DNA of 39,826 nt from Flavobacteriaceae bacterium (GTDB lineage Bacteria; Bacteroidota; Bacteroidia; Flavobacteriales; Flavobacteriaceae). The stretch spans positions 1-39,826 of the forward strand of contig PANU01000031.1 of assembly GCA_002707745.1 (NCBI GenBank). Reading direction: 5' to 3'. The notes under the pieces were generated by a model. It was not told where the DNA came from and searched no databases. It saw only the letters and a list, made by a program, of their open reading frames with translations. Below are positions 1-7,366 of this stretch, piece by piece (within the stretch, counting starts at the first letter, position 1; every line of letters starts with the position of its first letter). The position numbers and the translations under genes are program-made.

Positions 1-140
1 GTAATGGTAATAACCGTCATGTAAAATGCATCCACCCATGTATAACCAGACAATATTCTATACCCCAACACCCCAATAGAAAAAATTACCAGGAGCAACA
101 AAAGGGCTAAAGTCAATTTTGAACTAATTATTTTTCTCAT
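1..140 (-). CDS. Potassium channel protein, N-terminal part (cut by window edge)
   Basis: The first 46 codons of a minus-strand gene are visible; the rest lies before base 1. The start is ATG at 140-138. The translation begins with a basic MRKII stretch and a hydrophobic segment (about residues 9-26), then a GYTWVDAFYMTVITIT stretch. That stretch is the pore-helix lead-in of two-TM voltage-independent K+ channels (Ion_trans_2), just before where the TVGFG-like selectivity filter should come. Family members often carry a cytoplasmic TrkA-N/RCK domain, which cannot be checked here. The start codon overlaps the stop of the upstream PspC gene (ATGA), so the two are probably translationally coupled. 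Confidence 0.75.
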   Translation of the reverse strand, partial: MRKIISSKLTLALLLLLVIFSIGVLGYRILSGYTWVDAFYMTVITI

Positions 141-367
141 AAGTCGAATACCGAGGTGCGTTTGGTATAAATTAAGTCTTTTAACCGTAATAAAAAGCCC
201 AGTGTTAAATACACAGCAAACCAAACTCCAAGCGTGGCAAAAGACACATAAATAAAAAACAAGCGTACGCTTTTTACCCGCATCCCCAGTCTTTCTGCTA
301 GACGGGAAGATACATAAAAGCCATTTTTTTCAAAGTAGTGTCTTATTTTATAAACCAGGGAAAGCAT
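137..367 (-). CDS. PspC domain-containing small membrane protein
   Basis: A 76-residue protein with a basic amphipathic N-terminus (SRLAERLGMRVKSVRLFFIY) running into one or two hydrophobic segments (about 35-60). This is the PspC domain pattern: a short DNA-binding-like helix next to a membrane anchor. PspC proteins act in envelope-stress sensing in other bacteria; a role here is inference. No other psp gene is in view. It sits directly upstream of, and overlaps by 4 bp, the K+ channel gene, suggesting a two-gene unit. Confidence 0.7.
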   Translation of the reverse strand: MLSLVYKIRHYFEKNGFYVSSRLAERLGMRVKSVRLFFIYVSFATLGVWFAVYLTLGFLLRLKDLIYTKRTSVFDL

Positions 368-404
368 AGCCGCAAATTAGGAAATTTTTGACTAAGTAAC
401 TCTT

Positions 405-1679
405 TTAAGTTCTATTTAAAAGCGAATTTCCTACAGCACAATCTAAACATTTTTTTGGGTCACAGTACGCCTTTTTGAGTTGTAGCAAACCCTGACTTCC
501 CATTGCAGTATTTGCGACAGGCTGCAAGGCATTAAAGCGCTTTACTATGGTATTCTCTTCTTTAGAAATGGAAGCCGCCAATTGCATGAGTTCTTCAGAA
601 ATATCTTTACCCTCACATTGGGCATAACAAAACTTTAATGGGATTACAGTATTTATGAGTAATAAGTCTATAAACTTTTTGGTTAGTACTTTTCCTTGCT
701 TTGAAGTTAAAACCCCAAAATTAAAATGTGTATCCCAATACGTACTCGCTTTACAACTAAAAACAGCATAGTATTCTTCAATGGTTTTCGCTTTTATAAT
801 AGTAGAAAACAAATGTTCCTTTTCAGTATATAATGAAGCCAGTTGTGAAAGTCTGATAGTAGGGAAATTTGCTGGACGCAAGCGAAAGAATTTTGGTGCA
901 ATAACTCCCTCTTTTGTAAATTGAAATTTATGTTGCAGAAAGTTGTATTTCTGCTGAAGTATTTTAAAGTATTCATCGGTTGGTTCTTTTTCAAGCAAGC
1001 CTGCTTGTCCAAAAAACAGGGCTTCCAATTCAAAAACTGACATTCTTGATTTTTGAACCACTGTAAAGTTAACCGAAGTTGCTATGCTAAAAAAAGACGC
1101 CCCGTTCACCTTCAACCCAAAATTTTTACTCAGCATTTGAAACAACACTGCCTCCCAATGGTTATTATTTTGTGACAATTGCTGAAGAATAGGTACTGTT
1201 TTTTGTTGTAATCGCTCCAGGTACAACCGCTCCAGCCAGTTTTCAATAATAAAAGGAGCAACATTACCAAATTGGTGTTCACAATTAATCCATTTTTGTT
1301 CGGTTGAAAACAGCTTTTTATACCCGTTAAGCGCCTTAGTGTTTACATACTTTTTTAACTGAAGTGTTTCAAAAGGTTCACCGTCTTTATTGAAAACATC
1401 GGTGTCGTGTTCCCAAACTACGTGCAGAATAATACTATTGTATGCAATGTCTTTTTCGTGCTGGTGTACATACCAATCGCTGGATTTTATATGTAGCTCA
1501 ACATTGCCGGCCCATAATTGTCCGTTTATTTTTACCTGAGCATTAAAAAAATCTGGTCCCGAATTATAATTAGGCTGTCCCGGATGTATCACAAGCACTT
1601 CATCCCCTGTTACTGTTCGCAAATTTGAAGTGTTCACTTTTTGATACTTCCACACATAATGTAGAAAATCTTCTTTCAT
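405..1679 (-). CDS. DUF2851 family protein
   Basis: A 424-residue protein recognised as DUF2851 by its N-terminal half: the HPGQPNYNSGPDFFNAQV stretch, GNVELHIKSSDW and HVVWEHD. That region resembles a nuclease-like fold in general layout, but no biochemical function is established that I know of. The C-terminus has a CDPKKCLDC cluster that could bind a metal. No signal peptide is seen, so it is probably cytoplasmic. It lies 37 bp upstream of the PspC gene on the same strand and may be co-transcribed with it. Confidence 0.85.
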   Translation of the reverse strand: MKEDFLHYVWKYQKVNTSNLRTVTGDEVLVIHPGQPNYNSGPDFFNAQVKINGQLWAGNVELHIKSSDWYVHQHEKDIAYNSIILHVVWEHDTDVFNKDGEPFETLQLKKYVNTKALNGYKKLFSTEQKWINCEHQFGNVAPFIIENWLERLYLERLQQKTVPILQQLSQNNNHWEAVLFQMLSKNFGLKVNGASFFSIATSVNFTVVQKSRMSVFELEALFFGQAGLLEKEPTDEYFKILQQKYNFLQHKFQFTKEGVIAPKFFRLRPANFPTIRLSQLASLYTEKEHLFSTIIKAKTIEEYYAVFSCKASTYWDTHFNFGVLTSKQGKVLTKKFIDLLLINTVIPLKFCYAQCEGKDISEELMQLAASISKEENTIVKRFNALQPVANTAMGSQGLLQLKKAYCDPKKCLDCAVGNSLLNRT

Positions 1680-1745
1680 TTAAAAAAATTGCGGGGAGCC
1701 GTTCTATAAAAGTACTGATTTTATGGAAGTTTATCTCGAATTTTT

Positions 1746-3031
1746 TTGTTTAAACGGTATGATATTCTTTATTTCGTGCTTCAACTTTTTACCAGATTGA
1801 AATATTCTTTATTACTAGCATGTATACTTTTTTGTCTTTTTGGTCCTATAGAGACCACAAAAGCACAAGACTCCAAGTTTATTGCGATAGATTATTACCG
1901 AGGCAAGCCAATTACGCCTTCAGAAAAATTTCCCGAATTAAAACGCAAAGGCTCTTATTTTCTTCGATTTGGAAAAAAACATCAAGGTGAAGAGGAATGG
2001 ATCTACAGATTAAAAAATCCGGAAACAGGCCTTCTAATCGGAGTTACAGATTTTGGAAATGCCACTTTTACTGGGTACGCCTACACCGTCATGCCTTATA
2101 TAAATTTCAATCTTTTTGGACAGGAACGTTTAATGGGATATGCAAGTATGGGCGCAGCCTGGATTGATCAAAAATACCATCCAAAGAGAAACCCTTTAAA
2201 TGAAGCTACTACCACAAATTTAAACTGGTCTTTTTTTGTAGTTGCATCTTTTAAAGTATTAGATACGCGCTCTGTAAACTGGAGTTTGGGCGCCGGATAT
2301 TCTCACTACTCAAATGGACATTCCCGGTTACCCAATTTGGATACAACACTGTTTTGCTGGTTACAAGTTTGCAACTTAGCACTACTAAAAACAAGCCCGA
2401 ACCGTGGCAGGCAACAAAAGGATTTAAAAAGAAACGGAATTATTATCTGGAATTACGCAGCGGATTGGGACACCACGTATTGTCACGAAATTTTAATAAG
2501 CAGCTTCCTGTATTTTCCTTGGCTGTTTCGGGCGGAAAAACATATAACAATACCTTAAAAATAGGGGTTGGCATATACGGAAGGTATTACAGGCATTACC
2601 ACAATTATATAAACAACAACGAATTTCTCATAGAAACAGAATACCCGCGATTTCGAAAAAACCCAGACAAATACGCAAGTGCCTTTGGGGCTTTTGCTTC
2701 GGCTGAAATTTTAATGAACCATATTTCCATTATTGCAAACCTTGGGGTAAATGTGTACAAACCTTTTTATGAAGTGGAACGTAAAGTAGGAGCCTATTAC
2801 GAATATTACACCCCGGAAGGCAAAAAGGTAGTCGTTTCAGATTATGGAGATTTGGATGGAGATTACACCTTAAAAAAATACATTTCCAGCCGTTTAGGAT
2901 TGCGATTTTATATTTTAGGAACCAAAGCACACAAAAAATGGAATGCTTTTGCAAGTGCTACTATTAATGCGAATGCGGGGCAAGCAGATTTTAATGAATT
3001 TAGTATCGGGATTATTCGTAATTTCTTGTAG
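1746..3031 (+). pseudogene. Acyloxyacyl hydrolase (PagL-like lipid A deacylase), frameshifted
   Basis: Two overlapping plus-strand frames together make one PagL-like outer-membrane beta-barrel. The 5' frame has a signal peptide ending near ETTKAQ and the active-site motif SHYSNGHSRLPN (catalytic His and Ser in an HxS pattern). It then loses homology at about 2337. The other frame continues as GYNTVLLVTSLQLS and ends at 3031 with a terminal Phe-Leu strand. Adding one T to the TTT run at 2336-2338 restores LPNFGYNTVLL, the expected continuation. The only near starts in frame are TTG (1746, or more plausibly 1797, which gives MKYSLLLACILF). Family members remove an acyl chain from lipid A. It may be a true pseudogene or a homopolymer sequencing error. 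Confidence 0.75.
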
Positions 3032-3039
3032 CTTACTTT

Positions 3040-4398
3040 TTACAATGCACTAATAATATCGTGTTTGGTAATAATATGGTAAGTACCATCTCCTAAATCT
3101 ACCAGTACCGCATTGTTTTCCTTATGTATCAATTTAGAAACTTCTTCAATAGATGTGTTTTTTTGAACTATAGGAAAGGCTTCATGCATCACTTCTTTTA
3201 TAGGAAGGTTGGCTACATCTTTATTATCCAGGTATTTACGAAGCAAATCGGTTTCATCCAGCGCTCCAACAAATCCGTTGGTATCTTCTACCGGAATTTG
3301 TGAAATTTTATAGGTTTTCATGCGCTCAATGGCGTGGCTTACCAGTTCTTCGGTACGCACGGTCACCAATGGTTTGTTTGCATGGGCTTTAATCAGATCG
3401 CTTGCTACGGTAACCTCATCTTCCACAAAACCACGTTCCCGCATCCACTCGTCGTTAAACATTTTACCAACATATCTACTTCCATGGTCATGGAATAATA
3501 CTACTACTACATCATCTTTACTGAAATGTTCTTTTAACTGAAGTAACCCTTTCATAGCTGCCCCAGCCGAATTGCCCAGAAACATACCTTCTTGTTTTGA
3601 AAGCTTCTGGGTGTAAATAGCCGCATCTTTATCGGTAACCTTCGTAAATCCGTCAATTACAGAAAAGTCTACATTTTTGGGTAAAATATCTTCTCCTATC
3701 CCCTCTGTGATGTATGGGTAAATTTCATTTTCATCAAAAACTCCGGTCTCATGGTATTTCTTGAAAACACTTCCGTAGGTATCTATCCCCCAAACTTTTA
3801 CATCTGGATTTTGTTCCTTTAGGTACTTTCCAACACCACTAATTGTTCCGCCGGTACCAACGCCTACTACAAAATGAGTTACCTTACCCTCGGTCTGTTT
3901 CCAGATTTCGGGCCCTGTACTTAAATAATGTGCTTTTGTATTGCTAGGATTGTCATACTGATTTACGTACCAACTGTTTGGGGTTTCTTCAGCCAGACGC
4001 TTAGATGTAGAATAATAACTGCGGGGATCTTCGGGTGCTACATTGGTTGGGCACACCACTACCTTGCTCCCAACAGCTTTTAAAATATCTATTTTTTCTT
4101 TGCTTTGCTTGTCGCTAATAACACACACCATTTTATACCCTCTCACTATAGCAGCCAAGGCTAGCCCCATTCCTGTGTTACCAGAAGTTCCTTCAATAAT
4201 AGTTCCACCAGGTTTTAAACGACCGTCTGCTTCGGCATCATCTATCATTTGAACTGCCATACGGTCTTTTACCGAATTACCCGGATTAAAGGTTTCATAT
4301 TTAGCCAGTACCAAAGCCGGAATTTCTTCGGCTAACTTATTTATTTTTACCAAAGGTGTATTACCAATAGTTTCTAGGATATTTTTTGCGTAGTTCAT
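3040..4398 (-). CDS. cbs: Cystathionine beta-synthase / PLP-dependent cysteine synthase with CBS domains
   Basis: A 452-residue fold-type II PLP enzyme. The Schiff-base lysine is in NSVKDRM (K44), the phosphate/substrate loops are EGTSGNTGMG (69-78) and GVGTGGTISG (177-186). Two CBS repeats fill about residues 335-452, as in eukaryotic-type CBS. It should make cystathionine from homocysteine and serine, or act as a cysteine synthase, in the cytoplasm; sequence alone does not settle which. There is no N-terminal heme domain. A good promoter lies at 4416-4446. The gene is convergent with the broken PagL-like gene, 8 bp apart. Confidence 0.85.
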   Translation of the reverse strand: MNYAKNILETIGNTPLVKINKLAEEIPALVLAKYETFNPGNSVKDRMAVQMIDDAEADGRLKPGGTIIEGTSGNTGMGLALAAIVRGYKMVCVISDKQSKEKIDILKAVGSKVVVCPTNVAPEDPRSYYSTSKRLAEETPNSWYVNQYDNPSNTKAHYLSTGPEIWKQTEGKVTHFVVGVGTGGTISGVGKYLKEQNPDVKVWGIDTYGSVFKKYHETGVFDENEIYPYITEGIGEDILPKNVDFSVIDGFTKVTDKDAAIYTQKLSKQEGMFLGNSAGAAMKGLLQLKEHFSKDDVVVVLFHDHGSRYVGKMFNDEWMRERGFVEDEVTVASDLIKAHANKPLVTVRTEELVSHAIERMKTYKISQIPVEDTNGFVGALDETDLLRKYLDNKDVANLPIKEVMHEAFPIVQKNTSIEEVSKLIHKENNAVLVDLGDGTYHIITKHDIISAL

Positions 4399-4415
4399 AG
4401 GTTATTTTGAAGTTG

Positions 4416-4446
4416 CAAAGGTACGATGAAGAAAAAAGACCTGCAA
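4416..4446 (-). promoter_or_regulatory. Promoter of the cystathionine beta-synthase gene
   Basis: On the minus strand a TTG (plus-strand 4444-4446) is followed after 20 nt by TACCTTTG (4416-4423). This matches the Bacteroidota sigma consensus (-33 TTTG, -7 TAnnTTTG). The ATG lies 17 nt further downstream, so the 5' UTR would be about 10 nt. Confidence 0.6.
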
Positions 4447-4636
4447 CGGTTTTTAGATTACAGGTATATACTATTTCACATTGCAAAGCGAAGCTGTATA
4501 AGCTGAAAAAAAATACAAAAAACATTAATGCAATCCTGGAGTATCTTCAAACTCCGCCTTGCTGTAGTTGCTGAAACAAAAATAATAACGTTGTACAGGT
4601 TAAATTTCCTATGCAACTAACTGGCACCTGCTGTTG

Positions 4637-5329
4637 CTATTTATTAGTTACAACAGAGGGTATGAGCAAACTCCATTTTTCATCCAGGGGTTTGTGGTTT
4701 TTAGCAAATTCAGAAGGTTCGGTCAAAAAAAAGGTGTCATCAAACGAAAAAGTGAAACGATAATTAGACATATCTATGGTGCCACTGGACCACGTTGCAT
4801 CACATAAATACCAGGTACCATTTAGTTTCACAACATTCCAGGAGTGGTTAGGAATATCCAGGTTATTTAGTTTCATTACATTCATTGTACCATATCCGTG
4901 AACAATTTCACATTCCAGACCTACCAGGTTCGCAAGTTCCTTCACCAGATATGCATACCCTGTACACAGCGTGGTTTTTTCTTCTCGTAACTTTGTAAAA
5001 ACTTCTTTTGTAAACTCATGATTCCATTGTTGTAATTTTTTGGGATGGTCTTTAAACTTTTTCCGTTTGTATTCGTTCTGGGAGGTCATATGGTAATCGC
5101 CACGAACATTGTGTGTAATCCAATAGTAAATTGCTCTAAAACGTTCCACATCGGTATGTAATTGCGCTGTTAACCGCAAGGCAAGTACTGGCAAACTCTT
5201 AAGTTCTTCACCCTGGTACCGCATTGCGATGGCGTCTGCTTTTTTAAAATCGATTTCTACAAAATCGGTTCGCTGTGCATGCAAAGACAGGGTAAAGGTG
5301 AAGAACAGTAAAAGAATAAGATTTCGCAT
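4637..5329 (-). CDS. Transglutaminase-like domain protein, secreted
   Basis: A 230-residue protein with an N-terminal signal peptide (ILLLFFTFTLSLHAQ). It has a transglutaminase-like cysteine-protease core: RFRAIYYWITHNV helix, catalytic Cys in TTLCTGYAYL, His in NHSWNVVKL, and Asp in YLCDATWSSG. All three catalytic residues are present, so it may be an active protease or peptide ligase in the periplasm. It starts only 10 bp after the stop of the CarboxypepD_reg-like gene, so the two form an operon. The substrate is unknown. Confidence 0.8.
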   Translation of the reverse strand: MRNLILLLFFTFTLSLHAQRTDFVEIDFKKADAIAMRYQGEELKSLPVLALRLTAQLHTDVERFRAIYYWITHNVRGDYHMTSQNEYKRKKFKDHPKKLQQWNHEFTKEVFTKLREEKTTLCTGYAYLVKELANLVGLECEIVHGYGTMNVMKLNNLDIPNHSWNVVKLNGTWYLCDATWSSGTIDMSNYRFTFSFDDTFFLTEPSEFAKNHKPLDEKWSLLIPSVVTNK

Positions 5330-5339
5330 AAGCGTTAAT

Positions 5340-5750
5340 TTAATCTCTGTTAGGTTTAGGCACTATTGTAGCTTCTGAAGTTCGCAGCGCCCCTACAATT
5401 ACAACAGCAATATCTTCCAGAAATGGTTCTATAAACGATGTATTGCGGGTAATAGTTACCTCACTGTTTTTGTAGCCCAGATAGCTTACTACCAGGACAT
5501 CGTTTTCTTTCAGTTTCCGCGGAAAAGTGAAAGATCCATCCTCATTGGAAGTTACACCAATAGTAGTCCCTTTAAGAACTACATAAGCTCCTAACAGTGG
5601 ACCGTCAAGACTGCTTACAACTCCTGTTACGGTACGTTCTTTGTTTTGCGCAAGCAGTGGGTTGGCAAAAAAACTCAAAGTCATAAAAAGACCTAAAGCC
5701 CATAAAAGTTTTAAACTGTTTTGTTGCAAAGTAATAGTTTGTGTTTTCAT
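5340..5750 (-). CDS. Lone carboxypeptidase-regulatory-like (CarboxypepD_reg-like) protein
   Basis: A 136-residue secreted protein. A signal peptide (to about residue 35, ending LLAQ) is followed by one beta-sandwich repeat running from RTVTGVVSSLDGPLLGAYV to VSYLGYKNSEVTI. This is the module found at the N-terminus of SusC-like TonB receptors. Here it stops after about 30 more residues (VVIVGALRT) without plug or barrel. It could be a short stand-alone module or a remnant of a receptor. It forms a tight pair with the downstream transglutaminase-like gene. Confidence 0.7.
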   Translation of the reverse strand: MKTQTITLQQNSLKLLWALGLFMTLSFFANPLLAQNKERTVTGVVSSLDGPLLGAYVVLKGTTIGVTSNEDGSFTFPRKLKENDVLVVSYLGYKNSEVTITRNTSFIEPFLEDIAVVIVGALRTSEATIVPKPNRD

Positions 5751-6009
5751 AATAATATAGTTTTGATTTCCTCAAACATAGCACTATACAAGCTGCAAGC
5801 AAACCTGTAACTAGGCAACAGAACAAATAAATGAGGAAAAGGGTGGAGTTGAGTTAGGGAACTGATTACTAAGTTGAATTTTTCAGCAGGTGCTAAGAGA
5901 CCTTTTTATTTGAAAAACCAAAAAATTAAAACGAAAGGATCAAAGGAAAGGTCCAGTCATCTTCTTTAGGAATTGCAGGGAATTTATTCTTAATAGAATG
6001 CGTGCTATA

Positions 6010-7239
6010 TTATTCTGCTAACAACATCTTTACAAACCCCTCAAATTCCTTTACAAAATCATCATACTTAGCTCCTGTTGCCGGACCATTAAAACCTGTG
6101 TGTATTTTACGTACAGTGCCGGTTTTATCTATAAAAATAGTGGTTGGATAACTTAGTACGCCACTTAACATAGGTAATTTCTGACTGGCTTTTTTCTTAT
6201 CGCTGGAACCAAACTGCGCAAGCAAGATCGGGTACTGCACCCCTACTTTCTCTTTTAATCTGCTAATGGCTGCCATTGCCTTTTCTTTAGTAGGGGCATG
6301 CTCAAAAGCCAGTGATACAAATTCCAGCTGCTCGTTCTTATTATTCTTGTAATAATCTGCAAAGTATCGGGTTTCATCCAAACAATTAGGGCACCAGGTC
6401 CCCATGATTTGCACAATAACCACTTTGTTTTGAAAGCGTTTATCATCCAGGGAAACTTCTTCTCCATTTGTATTTGGAAAAGTAAACTCCAGTTTTTCGT
6501 AACCATCACGTAAAAAAGTAAGTGAATCTGCTTTTGGGAGTTCATATTGTTCATTCTTTCGAGCTGTAAAAGGTTCTTTAAAATGGTTTCCCGAATAAAA
6601 AACACCATTCATTAAAGTGTCCCCTTGTACTTTTGCTTCAAACAAGAAAGCATGGGCACCATCAAAAGTAGAAAGGCGCAATGTATCGTTTTCTACCGAA
6701 CCATCCAGGTAGCGATAATCTCCGGTAGTAGTTCTAAAGGTTCCGGTAACCTTATGCCCTTTTTGCTCAAACATACCTTTTGCAACATACCGATCGGCTT
6801 TTGTATCCGGACTAAACACAGCTTCCCAAGTTCCTGTAACAATTGCTTTTGGCGCTGCAGAAACGTCAAAACGTTCTTTGCGACCCTGTTTCATTTTAAA
6901 GGGTACAGCTCTGTTCAGACTTCGATTTATAAAGGTTCCAGTAATACTGTCTGGTGTAAAAATACCTTTAAAAATGCCTTCATATATGGGATGTGCAATA
7001 ATTATAGAATCGCCAACAATGGTTACATCGTCAAAAACTACTTTTTCACCAGCATTTAAAACGGTTAACACTTGATTTTCAGAAAATGTGAATAAAAACG
7101 GCAACTGCTTTTGCTCCATCGTTTCTAAGGTAGCTCTCCACTCGCCCGCTTTTGGTTTACTTAGCTCTCTGTTACAAGAAAGCAAAAAAACCGATGCGCA
7201 TAAAACAAGTACAAGTTTTGATAGAATATGTTGAAACAT
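6010..7239 (-). CDS. TlpA family thiol-disulfide oxidoreductase, lipoprotein
   Basis: A 409-residue lipoprotein with lipobox LLSC (Cys22). Residues about 30-120 and 135-230 look like two related beta-rich units, each starting with a G-W motif (GEWRATLE, GTWEAVF). A C-terminal thioredoxin domain (about 245-409) has the active-site WCPNC (283-286) and cis-proline in SYPTT. Family proteins reduce or isomerise disulfides outside the cytoplasm. The gene is divergent from pheT across 127 bp. The frame stays open for 27 more codons after the TAA stop (see findings). Confidence 0.85.
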   Translation of the reverse strand: MFQHILSKLVLVLCASVFLLSCNRELSKPKAGEWRATLETMEQKQLPFLFTFSENQVLTVLNAGEKVVFDDVTIVGDSIIIAHPIYEGIFKGIFTPDSITGTFINRSLNRAVPFKMKQGRKERFDVSAAPKAIVTGTWEAVFSPDTKADRYVAKGMFEQKGHKVTGTFRTTTGDYRYLDGSVENDTLRLSTFDGAHAFLFEAKVQGDTLMNGVFYSGNHFKEPFTARKNEQYELPKADSLTFLRDGYEKLEFTFPNTNGEEVSLDDKRFQNKVVIVQIMGTWCPNCLDETRYFADYYKNNKNEQLEFVSLAFEHAPTKEKAMAAISRLKEKVGVQYPILLAQFGSSDKKKASQKLPMLSGVLSYPTTIFIDKTGTVRKIHTGFNGPATGAKYDDFVKEFEGFVKMLLAE

Positions 7240-7335
7240 GAAATTTTAAATTTATGGGTTGCTTAGAGTCTTTACATTTTCTAAAACTCATTTTATATTC
7301 ATTATAAAAGTAATCACAAAAAATGGTATAAATGC

Positions 7336-7343
7336 TATCTTTG
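7336..7343 (+). promoter_or_regulatory. Promoter -7 element of pheT
   Basis: TATCTTTG matches the Bacteroidota TAnnTTTG -7 consensus exactly and lies 23 nt before the pheT ATG. No clear TTG partner was found at the right distance upstream. Confidence 0.4.
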
Positions 7344-7366
7344 CCGTTCGTTAAGAATTTTTTAAG

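Noticed and set aside
4430-4630. Possible small gene or riboswitch upstream of the cystathionine beta-synthase gene
   Set aside because: The promoter lies within 50 bp of the start, so the rest would not be transcribed with it; only a weak 5-bp hairpin near 4540-4557 and no gene-like frame are seen.
5751-6009. Possible gene in the 259-bp gap before the TlpA lipoprotein gene
   Set aside because: Neither strand has a start with a protein-like frame of useful length; only the in-frame tail of the TlpA gene stands out.
6625-7059. 144-codon plus frame inside the TlpA lipoprotein gene
   Set aside because: Its Cys/Lys/Phe-rich translation has no protein-like pattern, and it lies fully antisense to a well-supported gene.
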